A DNA stretch of 23,979 nucleotides from JBBECJ01 sp041751795 (GCA_041751795.1 JBGSWU010000130.1:1-23979); one strand, 5' to 3'; shown: positions 7,916-14,748, numbered from the stretch's first letter. Notes: generated from the letters alone by a model not told the origin. Made by a program: numbers and translations.

Positions 7916-8572
7916 ATGGACGCCACCTCGAACCAGCCAGCCGTTCGGTACGAGTTCATCGCTGGCAACCTCTGTCTCGATTTCACTAATACCGCTGACT
8001 GGCATGAGAGTGAGCAGCCAGTCGAGTGGTTGACGTCATTCAGCGACCTCCTCATCTGGGGCCAGGAGGCAGGCGTCATCGATGCCGACGATGCTCGCTG
8101 GCTTCTGCGCACTGCCGAGGACGACCCCGAATCCGCCGTCGCCGTCTACGCTCGCGCCATCACACTTCGTGAGGCACTCTTTCGTATCTTCCGCAAGGTT
8201 GCCCGGCAGCAACCGGTAGAGCACGACGACCTCGACCTCCTGAATCGCGAACTGTCGCGAGCGTATCAGTACCGGCGACTTCATGAACTCGCCGATGGAT
8301 ACGGCTGGGAATGGAGCCATCAGGGTGGAGAACTCGACCGGCCACTTTGGGTCGTAGCGCTTTCAGCGGCAGAATTGCTGACTTCAACCGAACTTTCACG
8401 CGTCCGGCAATGTGCAGGCGATCCCTGCGGCTGGCTCTTTTACGACGCCAGCCGGAACCGCAGTCGCCGCTGGTGCAACATGGACGTCTGCGGCAATCGT
8501 GCGAAAGCACGCCGCCACTACGAACGCCAGAAAACGCATCGTCAGCAAACGGAGCAGGTGATTATGCTGTAG
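7916..8572 (+). CDS. CGNR zinc-finger / ABATE-domain protein, probable transcription regulator
   Basis: 218 aa. The N-terminal part (FIAGNLCLDFTNTADW, then PVEWLTSFSDLLIWGQEAGVI) is the ABATE domain commonly paired with CGNR. The C-terminus carries the CGNR zinc finger with C166, C171, C187 and C192; the last lies in the family signature VCGNRAKARRHYERQK, which is rich in basic residues and likely contacts DNA. Family members are annotated as stress-related, RNA polymerase-associated or DNA-binding regulators; a specific target is not known. The gene follows the DinB-like gene by 14 bp and has a weak Shine-Dalgarno (AGGAC). It may regulate its own operon or the SDR gene downstream, an inference from context only. 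Confidence 0.92.
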   Translation: MDATSNQPAVRYEFIAGNLCLDFTNTADWHESEQPVEWLTSFSDLLIWGQEAGVIDADDARWLLRTAEDDPESAVAVYARAITLREALFRIFRKVARQQPVEHDDLDLLNRELSRAYQYRRLHELADGYGWEWSHQGGELDRPLWVVALSAAELLTSTELSRVRQCAGDPCGWLFYDASRNRSRRWCNMDVCGNRAKARRHYERQKTHRQQTEQVIML

Positions 8573-8575
8573 TCC

Positions 8576-8600
8576 CGTCGATCGACGCCAATTTCGAAAT
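8576..8600. promoter_or_regulatory. Two adjacent palindromes upstream of the SDR gene
   Basis: CGTCGATCGACG (8576-8587) and ATTTCGAAAT (8591-8600) are perfect palindromes 3 bp apart in the 76-bp gap between the CGNR gene and the SDR gene. They could be operator half-sites for a dimeric repressor. Each alone could occur by chance in a window of this size; position and adjacency are the only support. Confidence 0.3.
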
Positions 8601-8648
8601 CGATAGGCAGTTGACTCGTGCTCCACGATTTCGACGAAAGGGAAACGA

Positions 8649-9425
8649 ATGAGCGATCCCGCCACACCCTCACTGCTCATCGGAAAGACCGCGCTCGTCA
8701 CCGGCGGTAGTTCTGGAATCGGGCGAGCGGCGGCGCTCGCGTTCGCGCACGCTGGGGCGGCGGTCATGGTGGCCGATATCGATGTCGATGGTGGGACCGA
8801 GACAATCGCGCTGATTCGTAGGCAGGGCGGCTCAGCAGACTTCATCGAGACGGACGTGACAAACGCGGTTGAGGTCGATGCGATGGTGGCAGCGACTGTC
8901 GACCGCTTTGGCCGGTTGGACTGTGCATTCAACAATGCTGGCATCAGTGGCGGCTGGGTGTCGCTGCTCGACTGTGATGACGCGACGTTCGATCGGGTGA
9001 TGGCAGTCAATGTCAAAGGCGTCTGGCACTGCTTGCGAGCACAACTCCACGTCATGCTCGACCAGGGCAACGGAGCAATCGTCAACATGGCGTCGGTGGC
9101 CGGGCTGATCGGGACACCAATGCTCCCTGCGTATGGCGCAAGCAAACACGCCGTCGTCGGTCTGACCAAGTCGGCCGCACTCGGTTACGCCGATCGCGGA
9201 ATTCGCGTCAACGCCGTCTGCCCCGGTTTCATCAACACGCCGATGGTAGATGGATTCATCGAACAGGTACTGGCACTGGCAGACCGAGTGCAGCAATCCG
9301 CGCCAGTGGGACGAATCGGTCAACCGGACGAGGTCGCTGCGACGGTTGTCTGGCTCTGCTCCGACGCGGCGTCGTTCATCAACGGCGCTGCAGTGCCGAT
9401 CGACGGCGGCCTGACCGCTCGTTAA
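8649..9425 (+). CDS. Short-chain dehydrogenase/reductase (SDR, classical)
   Basis: 258 aa, the normal classical SDR length. Residues 18-25 read TGGSSGIG, the cofactor-binding motif. D43 at the end of strand 2 favours NAD(H) over NADP(H). NNAG is at 95-98 and N121 is present. The catalytic residues are S149, Y162 and K166 (YGASK), followed by the VNAVCPGFINTPM segment and the C-terminal GAAVPIDGG. The enzyme is expected to oxidise or reduce a secondary alcohol/ketone; the substrate is unknown. ATG 8649 has AAAGGGA at good distance. The stop codon overlaps, tail to tail, the stop of the membrane-protein gene on the opposite strand. Confidence 0.95.
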   Translation: MSDPATPSLLIGKTALVTGGSSGIGRAAALAFAHAGAAVMVADIDVDGGTETIALIRRQGGSADFIETDVTNAVEVDAMVAATVDRFGRLDCAFNNAGISGGWVSLLDCDDATFDRVMAVNVKGVWHCLRAQLHVMLDQGNGAIVNMASVAGLIGTPMLPAYGASKHAVVGLTKSAALGYADRGIRVNAVCPGFINTPMVDGFIEQVLALADRVQQSAPVGRIGQPDEVAATVVWLCSDAASFINGAAVPIDGGLTAR

Positions 9426-9781
9426 ACGGTGACGACGTAGCGCGCCCGGCTTCGCCGACGTGCGCGCCGGATCGCGAGGGCAAAAATGGCGAGCGCGTGC
9501 ACCTGGAAGATCAGTGGCAGCGGAGCGAAGGTCAGGAACGCCAACATCGCCCCCAGCGACAGCAGCACCGTACCCAGCCGCGACCGGTAGTCTGTCACGA
9601 GCAAACCAGCCAGAAGAAACTGGGCGTTGATGATCGAGAAGACACCAACGAACGTCCGCCAGTTCTCATCGCCGGGCGGGTAGCCAATACCGGTGAGATT
9701 CGCGATCCCGAACGCAAGCAGAAGCACGGTCAACGCGGTTGTCAGCCAGAATAATCCGGGTGACGTTCGCCGCATCTCCAT
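9422..9781 (-). CDS. Small four-helix integral membrane protein, unknown function
   Basis: 119 aa from ATG 9781. It has about four hydrophobic segments (residues 10-30, 43-63, 66-86 and 88-104) and a strongly basic C-terminus (RRARRRSRAR). The start is set at 9781 because GGAGGA lies about 6 nt upstream; an upstream Met at 9838 adds a hydrophilic stretch without a ribosome site. I do not recognise a family. The stop overlaps the SDR stop: the sequence TTAA at 9422-9425 serves both genes. The gene is divergent from the riboswitch-terC unit, with about 120 bp of shared upstream region. Confidence 0.7.
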   Translation of the reverse strand: MEMRRTSPGLFWLTTALTVLLLAFGIANLTGIGYPPGDENWRTFVGVFSIINAQFLLAGLLVTDYRSRLGTVLLSLGAMLAFLTFAPLPLIFQVHALAIFALAIRRARRRSRARYVVTV

Positions 9782-9871
9782 GATCGTCCTCCGTTCGGTC
9801 ACTCCGACGTCTCTCGTCTTCAACAATCGCTGCAGCAACAGGAATCACCTATCTGTCATCTGGCGTTCATG

Positions 9872-9897
9872 GATTCTTCAGAATCAGTCGCTATTAT
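9872..9897 (+). promoter_or_regulatory. Candidate promoter region of the riboswitch-terC transcript
   Basis: TATTAT (9892-9897) is a -10-like element 7 bp before the first pairing base of the riboswitch aptamer, which fits a transcript starting near 9903-9905. A clear -35 is not seen; instead the inverted repeat GATTCT-TC-AGAATC (9872-9885) occupies the -20 to -35 region and could be a regulator site. Confidence 0.4.
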
Positions 9898-9904
9898 TGT
9901 AAGT

Positions 9905-10013
9905 CGAAGGGGAGTAGCCACAGAGCATCCTCCTGAGCCGTGGTCGTCATTTCGAGCAATCGCTCCGGCCCGGCACCCAACCCAGCGATGGTGATTGGGG
10001 GGCAAGACCTTCG
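9905..10013 (+). ncRNA. yybP-ykoY manganese riboswitch aptamer
   Basis: The two conserved signatures of the yybP-ykoY class are both present: AAGGGGAGTAGCC (9907-9919) and GCAAGACCTTCG (10002-10013). P1 forms between CGAAGG (9905-9910) and CCTTCG (10008-10013). In between, TCGTCATTTCGAGC (9944-9957) followed by GCTCCGGC (9962-9969) matches the layout of the known Lactococcus aptamer, including the GAGC/GCTC helix and the CCGGC strand. This class senses Mn2+ and commonly stands before Mn efflux or TerC/YkoY-type genes, as here. Confidence 0.93.
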
Positions 10014-10038
10014 TGACTGGTGCATGTGCGTCAGTTGC

Positions 10039-10055
10039 GGGGCATTGCCCCTTTT
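10039..10055 (+). terminator. Candidate expression-platform terminator of the Mn riboswitch
   Basis: GGGGC-ATT-GCCCC (10039-10051) is followed directly by TTTT (10052-10055). It lies 26 nt after the aptamer and before the terC start codon. The stem is short but very GC-rich. It is a plausible transcription terminator that metal binding would disfavour; the T-run is short, so control of translation is an alternative. Confidence 0.5.
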
Positions 10056-10096
10056 GACTATCCGCCGTGACAACGGCTGGGTTTGGGAGCGGGTAC

Positions 10097-11077
10097 TTGG
10101 GAGCGGAATCTATCGGGACACCAGTCCTCTGGGTTGGGTTCACTGCGGTCATCCTGACGCTGTTGGCACTCGACCTGTTCGTCTTCCATCGCAAGGCGCA
10201 CACGGTATCGGTAAAAGAAGCCGGTTTTTGGACGATCGGCTGGGTGTCGCTGGCGTTAACGTTTAATGCCTTCGTCTATCTCTGGGCCGGAAACGAAGCA
10301 GGGCTGTCATTTACAGCCGGTTACCTGGTCGAGTTAGCGCTATCCGTCGATAACATGTTCGTGTTCGCGCTGATCTTTGGGATGTTCGCGGTGCCGCCTG
10401 CGTACCAGCACCGGGTGCTTTTCTGGGGCATCCTCGGCGCGCTGATCATGCGGTTCGCGTTCATTCTGGCCGGAGCGGCTGTGCTCAACACCTTCCATTG
10501 GGTGATATACGTCTTCGGCGCGTTCCTTATCTTCACCGGCATTAAGATTCTCCGCCAGCGTGAACACTCAATGGATCTGGAGACGAATGTCGCGCTGCGA
10601 TTATTCCGGCGATTTGTGCCGACGACCTCGTCGTACGACGGGCAGCGGTTTACCGTCATCAAGGCAGGCAAACGCTATGCGACGCCACTCCTGGCCGTCC
10701 TCGTACTGGTTGAGGCGACCGACCTGATCTTCGCACTCGACTCGGTACCAGCGATTTTCGCGATCACCGACGATCCGTTCATCGTCTACACGTCGAACGT
10801 CGCCGCGATCCTTGGCTTACGCTCGCTGTACTTTCTCCTGGCAGGGATCATGGACCGCTTCCATTACCTGAAGTTCGGACTCGGCGCGGTGCTGGTCTTC
10901 GTTGGCCTTAAGATGGCCGGTTCCGACATCTATCACATCCCGGTCGCCGCCTCACTGGGAATGATTGTCCTGCTGATTGGTGGCTCGGTCATCGCTTCAC
11001 TGCTCCGGCCAGTGGCGGCAACACCAGAACCAGTTGGATATGCGCAGAAACTGGAGCCAGCCACGATGGAGGACTAA
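10097..11077 (+). CDS. terC: TerC/Alx-family integral membrane metal transporter
   Basis: 326 aa from TTG 10097, where GGGAG (10085-10089) is 7 bp upstream and homologs typically begin just before SIGTP. GTG 10067 would add 10 residues but has no ribosome site and lies 11 bp after the riboswitch terminator. The signatures of the family are present: LALDLFVFHRKAHTVS, VELALSVDNMFVFALIF and LVEATDLIFALDSVPAIFAIT, in which membrane-embedded acidic residues are expected to carry metal. About eight or nine hydrophobic helices are seen. Family members export Mn2+ or metalate exported enzymes, which agrees with the Mn riboswitch upstream. Confidence 0.94.
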   Translation: MGAESIGTPVLWVGFTAVILTLLALDLFVFHRKAHTVSVKEAGFWTIGWVSLALTFNAFVYLWAGNEAGLSFTAGYLVELALSVDNMFVFALIFGMFAVPPAYQHRVLFWGILGALIMRFAFILAGAAVLNTFHWVIYVFGAFLIFTGIKILRQREHSMDLETNVALRLFRRFVPTTSSYDGQRFTVIKAGKRYATPLLAVLVLVEATDLIFALDSVPAIFAITDDPFIVYTSNVAAILGLRSLYFLLAGIMDRFHYLKFGLGAVLVFVGLKMAGSDIYHIPVAASLGMIVLLIGGSVIASLLRPVAATPEPVGYAQKLEPATMED

Positions 11078-11135
11078 GTGCATCATCGGAACCGACGTCT
11101 GGCGTGTAGCGTGTTTGACTGCAGAAAGGCCGACT

Positions 11136-11252
11136 GTGCCTGATCTTGAAGACCTTGGATGCTTCGTCATCGGTGGGATCGCGATCGTCGTGATTCTGCT
11201 CCTGGCAGCCTGCGTGATCGGACTGATTCTGGTCGCGTCGATCTTCACCTAG
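11136..11252 (+). CDS. 38-aa predicted single-span membrane peptide
   Basis: GTG 11136 is preceded by AAAGG about 8 bp upstream. The product has an acidic N-terminus (VPDLEDLG) followed by an uninterrupted hydrophobic stretch to the end (CFVIGGIAIVVILLLAACVIGLILVASIFT). A 26-residue hydrophobic run with this composition is unlikely in random GC-rich sequence, but there is no homology support. It lies 58 bp after terC and could be a small accessory subunit of it, or an unrelated small membrane protein. Two cysteines fall within the segment. Confidence 0.45.
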   Translation: MPDLEDLGCFVIGGIAIVVILLLAACVIGLILVASIFT

Positions 11253-11304
11253 CGACTGACCCGGCAGGCACACCGCAACGGCGCAGTGATCCGGGAACAA
11301 ATCC

Positions 11305-11324
11305 GGCACGAAACGGTTCGTGCC
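11305..11324. repeat. 8-bp inverted repeat ahead of the metallopeptidase gene
   Basis: GGCACGAA, loop ACGG, TTCGTGCC form a perfect 8-bp stem. A second hairpin, GCCCC-GCATAT-GGGGC (11345-11360), stands just before the AGGAGG of the metallopeptidase gene. Neither is followed by T residues. They could be leader structures or operators, and the second one could restrict ribosome access. Confidence 0.4.
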
Positions 11325-11375
11325 TGGGTCCACCAACACGATTCGCCCCGCATATGGGGCACAGGAGGAACAAGG

Positions 11376-12068
11376 ATGTTCATCTTCGATCCGCTCTATA
11401 TCATCTTCATGCTGCCGACGATTGGGCTGATGCTCTGGGCGCAGAATCGTGTCCGCTCAACGTTTACAAAGTTCTCACAGGTGCCGAACCAGCGACGATT
11501 GACCGGGGCTGAAACGGCGCGCCTCGTCCTCGACGCCAACGGACTCTACGATGTCCCCGTCGAGCGCGTGCCGGGAGAACTCAGCGATCACTACGATCCG
11601 CGGACCCGGACGCTGCGACTCTCCGAACCCGTTTACGGTTCAGCATCGGTTGCGGCACTCGGTATCGCCGCACATGAATCGGGTCACGCAATCCAGCACG
11701 CGCATGGCTACGCGCCATTGAAACTACGCGGCGCGCTCGTCCCAGCGGCCAGCGTCGGCTCGAACCTGGGCTGGATTCTCGTCCTGGCCGGCATCATGAT
11801 CGGCCTGACCGGCCTGGCCTGGATCGGTGTCGCATTCTTCGCGGCAGGAACCGTGTTCGCACTGGTGACGTTGCCGGTTGAGTTCAACGCCTCGTCGCGC
11901 GCCCTGGCGCAACTGACGACGCTCGGCATCGTCGATCGAACCGAGTACGACCAGAACAAGCAGGTCCTCAATGCCGCAGCATGGACCTACATCGCTGGCT
12001 TCGCTGCCGCCGCGATGCAATTGCTCTACTACATCATGCTCGTCTCAGGGATGTCTCGCCGCGACTAA
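11376..12068 (+). CDS. YugP-type membrane zinc metallopeptidase
   Basis: 230 aa. The protein starts with a membrane segment (residues 2-22), followed by a soluble region with the zincin motif H100-E-S-G-H104 in AAHESGHAIQHA, two membrane helices (about 130-172), the conserved PVEFNASSRA segment with the likely third ligand Glu, and a C-terminal helix (about 203-225). This is the pattern of the neutral zinc metallopeptidase YugP family (Pfam Zn_peptidase_2), thought to act on membrane proteins; substrates are unknown. ATG 11376 is chosen because of AGGAGGAA 6-8 bp upstream. The frame extends to 11286 without conserved sequence. It may be co-expressed with the zinc-ribbon gene 144 bp downstream. 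Confidence 0.93.
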   Translation: MFIFDPLYIIFMLPTIGLMLWAQNRVRSTFTKFSQVPNQRRLTGAETARLVLDANGLYDVPVERVPGELSDHYDPRTRTLRLSEPVYGSASVAALGIAAHESGHAIQHAHGYAPLKLRGALVPAASVGSNLGWILVLAGIMIGLTGLAWIGVAFFAAGTVFALVTLPVEFNASSRALAQLTTLGIVDRTEYDQNKQVLNAAAWTYIAGFAAAAMQLLYYIMLVSGMSRRD

Positions 12069-12145
12069 CGCACACCGCAACAGATCGATCAGGGGAAGGG
12101 CCGATGCCGTTCCCCACCGCCATGAAACAGCGGAACCCGACTTGC

Positions 12146-12151
12146 TACGAT
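12146..12151 (+). promoter_or_regulatory. Possible -10 element of the zinc-ribbon gene
   Basis: TACGAT (12146-12151) has ATGAAA (12122-12127) 18 bp upstream as a weak -35. It lies 62 bp before the zinc-ribbon ATG, within a 144-bp gap that holds nothing else recognisable. Confidence 0.25.
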
Positions 12152-12212
12152 GGACGACAGTTCGCACGCCTGAGCCGGAACGAAGCGGTCAGGCCAACAG
12201 AAGGAATCAGCA

Positions 12213-12533
12213 ATGAGCGCAACGACTGAATTACTTTGCCCGAAGTGTCAGGCACCAATGCGGGTCATGGACCGCAACGGCGTCACGATCGAACGCTGCT
12301 CCGAATGTGGCGGCATCTTCCTCGATCGTGGCGAACTCGAACGGCTGACGCGCGCCGAGGGCGAATACAACGAACGCACCTATGCCGGATACCGGCGCGA
12401 TGATGACGACGATGACGATGACGACTACAAGCGCGGCTTCCGGGGCCGGGACGATACTGGAGCACCACACCAGGGACGCCCACCGAAGAAGAAGAAGCGC
12501 AACTTCCTCGAAGACCTGCTCGACTTCGGCTAG
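12213..12533 (+). CDS. TFIIB-type zinc-ribbon protein with Asp run and basic tail
   Basis: 106 aa. The N-terminal 45 residues are a zf-TFIIB domain: C9-x2-C12 and C29-x2-C32, with the family signature CSECGGIFLDRGELERL. The rest is low complexity: nine consecutive Asp (63-71), a Gly/Arg/Asp region, KKKKR near residue 93, and the closing motif NFLEDLLDFG. Such proteins are common, short and uncharacterised; a nucleic-acid or protein-scaffold role is usually assumed. The Asp run is encoded by mixed GAT/GAC codons, so it is not a simple trinucleotide repeat. ATG 12213 has GAAGGAA upstream. A strong terminator follows 21 bp after the stop. Confidence 0.9.
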   Translation: MSATTELLCPKCQAPMRVMDRNGVTIERCSECGGIFLDRGELERLTRAEGEYNERTYAGYRRDDDDDDDDDYKRGFRGRDDTGAPHQGRPPKKKKRNFLEDLLDFG

Positions 12534-12554
12534 TCGGACGGCGAAACCAGACGA

Positions 12555-12586
12555 ACGGGCGGGGCCATCTGCCCGCCCGTTTTTTT
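12555..12586 (+). terminator. Strong intrinsic terminator after the zinc-ribbon gene
   Basis: ACGGGCGGG (12555-12563) pairs with CCCGCCCGT (12572-12580) as a 9-bp stem with an 8-nt loop, followed by seven T residues (12580-12586). It separates the zinc-ribbon gene from the oxidoreductase region. Confidence 0.92.
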
Positions 12587-12669
12587 GATCGAGCCCACAA
12601 TTGTCCAATCGCGGGTATCCTGATTGGAGCGATTGTGACTGAAGCAATGAAGCCGGAGGAGAGTCAGCC

Positions 12670-13602
12670 GTGGAAGAACGCCGAACGCGCCCGCTGAAGG
12701 TCGGCTTGATGTTGCCCCAGGCCGAAGGGCGGCATGGAGGCGAGACAGCCAGTTGGTCCGACATGCTGGCGATGGCGCAGCGGGCCGAAGCAATCGGCTT
12801 TGACTCGATCTGGACGATTGACCACTTCATCCTCGCCTATCCGGACAAGCCACAACAGGGAGTCTGGGAAAATTGGTCGCTCCTCGCAGCCCTCGCGGCC
12901 AGCACTTCGCGCGTCGAACTCGGTCCACTCGTGACGCCAACGTCGTTCCACAACCCGGCCATGCTCGCCAAGATCGTCGACACCGTTGATGAGATTTCCA
13001 ACGGCAGGCTCATCCTCGGCCTCGGTGCAGGCTGGGTCGAACGCGAGTATCAGGCAATGGGGTTGCCCTACGACCACCGCGTTTCACGCTTCGAGGAAGC
13101 GATCCAGATCATCCACGGACTGCTCCGAACCGGCGCTGTCGATTTCGAGGGTAAGTACTACTCTGCGCGTGAGTGCGAGTTGCGCCCACGCGGTCCACGG
13201 CCGGGCGGCCCACCGATTCTCGTCGGATCGAGTGGCGAGCGAATGCTCCGGATCATGGCGCGATACGGCGACGCCTGGAATGCGTTTTTCGGCAAGACAG
13301 GCAACTCCCACACTGGTATCGCGCCGTTGCGTGAAACCGTCGATGCAGCCTGCAGTGCCGTTGGACGAGACCCAGCCACTCTCGAACGGACAGTGGCCGC
13401 CTTTGTCGCCTTCGACCTGCCCAACACGACCGGTCACCCGGATGTCAAAACACCGATTCGCGGCACGCCCGACGAGATTGCCGCTGAACTGCGTGCCTCT
13501 GCCGCCGAAGGAATCAGCCACATCCAGGTCTTCCTCGATCCAATGACGCTGGCTGGTGTCGAGGCGTTTGCGCCGGTCCTTGAAGCACTGGATCGCGCGT
13601 AA
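12670..13602 (+). CDS. LLM-class flavin/F420-dependent oxidoreductase, paralog A
   Basis: 310 aa, the full length of a luciferase-like monooxygenase TIM barrel. Features include KVGLMLPQAEG at strand 1, EAIGFDSIWTIDHF, ELGPLVTPTSFHNPAMLAKIVDTVDEISNGRL, the glycine-rich LGLGAGWVEREY loop and GPPILVGSSGERMLRIMARYGDAWN near the cofactor phosphate site. Bacterial relatives use F420 or FMN; the type resembles the F420-dependent group of actinobacteria and Chloroflexota. The cofactor cannot be settled by eye. The GTG start at 12670 is supported by GGAGGAGAG 6 bp upstream. The gene follows a strong terminator, so it has its own promoter. Paralogs B and C lie 4-5 kb downstream and share DFEGKYYSARECELRPRGPR. 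Confidence 0.93.
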   Translation: MEERRTRPLKVGLMLPQAEGRHGGETASWSDMLAMAQRAEAIGFDSIWTIDHFILAYPDKPQQGVWENWSLLAALAASTSRVELGPLVTPTSFHNPAMLAKIVDTVDEISNGRLILGLGAGWVEREYQAMGLPYDHRVSRFEEAIQIIHGLLRTGAVDFEGKYYSARECELRPRGPRPGGPPILVGSSGERMLRIMARYGDAWNAFFGKTGNSHTGIAPLRETVDAACSAVGRDPATLERTVAAFVAFDLPNTTGHPDVKTPIRGTPDEIAAELRASAAEGISHIQVFLDPMTLAGVEAFAPVLEALDRA

Positions 13603-13624
13603 ACAACATGATCGATTTCATTGC

Positions 13625-13653
13625 TTGACATGTGCGACTCCGACCATTAGCAT
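13625..13653 (+). promoter_or_regulatory. Consensus-like promoter for the 180-aa winged-helix-like gene
   Basis: TTGACA (13625-13630) is a perfect -35; 17 bp later TAGCAT (13648-13653) keeps the TA....AT -10 pattern at four of six positions. The start point would be near 13660. It is the best sigma70-type promoter seen in the window and lies directly upstream of a 16-bp palindromic operator. Confidence 0.65.
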
Positions 13654-13663
13654 GGTGAAGAAC

Positions 13664-13679
13664 TAGAACATATGTTCTA
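13664..13679. promoter_or_regulatory. LexA/SOS-box-like palindromic operator
   Basis: TAGAACATATGTTCTA is a perfect 16-bp palindrome containing GAAC-N4-GTTC, the Gram-positive type LexA (DinR) box. It sits from about +4 to +20 relative to the predicted start point and 21 bp before the ATG, a position where a bound repressor would block transcription. The AGGAGG Shine-Dalgarno follows at 13688-13693. A different dimeric repressor with the same half-site is possible. Confidence 0.6.
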
Positions 13680-13700
13680 TTCCATGTAGGAGGCAATGTC

Positions 13701-14243
13701 ATGGATAGCCAGCGATACTGGCACGGCGACGACGGGATCATCCGGCTCTGGGAGCACATCGGGATGACGTTCGTGGGTGACGTGCCCCAGCAACCTTCCA
13801 GGATCAGGAGAAGATCCGATCGACAGCTCTGGGCTGATGGGTTCAATCCGCCGTTGTCGATCGACGACTACCTGGTCGAACACCGGCGACGGGCGAACGC
13901 AACGTCAATCGACGATTTGACCGTCCGCGAAGCGTTGATGACGCTAGGGCTGACCCGGCGGGAACATCTGTATCCCGAGTGGGTGTGTGCCGAAGCGTGG
14001 CTCTTCGTTGCATTGCGGATCGAGCAGCGAATCACCGCGATCGAAGTCCTGGCACGTGCTCACGATCTCGGGCTCTCGCAGTCCAGCATCAATCGGGCGA
14101 GAGTACGCCTCGGCGTCATTCCAACGCGACAGCCAGAACGGCGGCACGAACCCTGGCGCTGGCAACTTCCGCCATCGATTGCCGAACGCGGCGCGCCGGG
14201 AGACATCGACCCACGCTGGCGGCGATACCAGCAGCGATCATGA
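13701..14243 (+). CDS. 180-aa protein with putative C-terminal winged-helix region, possibly SOS-regulated
   Basis: I do not recognise a named family. The N-terminal third is polar. Residues 75-105 (TVREALMTLGLTRREHLYPEW) look helical. Residues 105-155 have the layout of a winged helix: a helix (EQRITAIEVLARAHDLG), LSQSSINRARVRLGVIPTR as turn and recognition helix, then a basic segment closed by PWRWQLPPS. The pattern 'A.xxG.S.xxxxRAxxxLGV....W.W.LP' recalls the C-terminal DNA-binding tail of RepA/primase-helicase proteins of mobile elements, here without the helicase part. ATG 13701 has AGGAGG 7 bp upstream. It has its own strong promoter and a LexA-box-like operator. Its stop overlaps by 6 bp the stop of the convergent NUDIX gene. 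A DNA-damage-responsive DNA-binding role is inference. Confidence 0.72.
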   Translation: MDSQRYWHGDDGIIRLWEHIGMTFVGDVPQQPSRIRRRSDRQLWADGFNPPLSIDDYLVEHRRRANATSIDDLTVREALMTLGLTRREHLYPEWVCAEAWLFVALRIEQRITAIEVLARAHDLGLSQSSINRARVRLGVIPTRQPERRHEPWRWQLPPSIAERGAPGDIDPRWRRYQQRS

Positions 14244-14702
14244 TGATTCGCGGTAGCGGTCGTCACTGAGTCGGCGATCGCTACCGCCAGGCAGGTGCTG
14301 AACGGCCCAGACCTGGTCCGGCTCGCGCAGCCGAGCTAGAGCCTGCCTGATCGTCAGCCAGCACTCAACGTGGTCACGGTCCACCGGCTCGGCACGCTCG
14401 TCGCCGATGGTCGCCAGGAAGAACGATTCCACCTTGTTGTAGCCGGAACCGGTCGCTGAATCGATCACATACTGCCGTGCCATCCCGACCCAGCCGATTC
14501 CTTCGATTGCGACACCCACTTCCTCAAGCAACTCACGCTTCAACGCGTTCTCCGGCGATTCGCCATCGTCGATCCCACCGCCTGGAAGGTTGTAACCAGT
14601 CGCCGTCTCGATCACCAGGAGCATCCCGCCGCGAACGATCAGTGCGTAAACACCGGGGCGCCGTCCCGGGCCGTGGATCGCCGAATTGTGGTTCGCCTGC
14701 AC
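14238..14702 (-). CDS. NUDIX hydrolase
   Basis: 154 aa. The Nudix box is complete at residues 42-64 and fits Gx5Ex7REUxEExGU exactly, with E57, E60 and E61 as the metal ligands. It is preceded by a short strand region (GVYALIVRGGMLLVIETATGYNLPGG). The enzyme should hydrolyse a nucleoside diphosphate linked to another moiety; substrate preference cannot be read. The start is GTG 14702 with only a weak ribosome site. The gene is convergent with the SOS-box gene (shared TCATGA at 14238-14243) and divergent from the GNAT gene at 14787. Sanitising oxidised nucleotides would fit a neighbour under SOS-type control, but this is speculative. Confidence 0.92.
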   Translation of the reverse strand: MQANHNSAIHGPGRRPGVYALIVRGGMLLVIETATGYNLPGGGIDDGESPENALKRELLEEVGVAIEGIGWVGMARQYVIDSATGSGYNKVESFFLATIGDERAEPVDRDHVECWLTIRQALARLREPDQVWAVQHLPGGSDRRLSDDRYRESS

Positions 14703-14748
14703 TGAACATCGGGCCGCTCCGTCATCACATCTCGCGCATCGACCAGCG

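Noticed and set aside
8396..9169. Long open frame on the - strand opposite the SDR gene (257 codons)
   Set aside because: It lies fully antisense to a clear SDR gene, has no family motif and is Ser/Ala/Pro-rich, as expected for the shadow of a GC-rich gene.
12402..12426. Possible trinucleotide microsatellite in the Asp run
   Set aside because: The codons are a mix of GAT and GAC without a perfect repeat, so the run is a protein-level feature and not a simple repeat tract.
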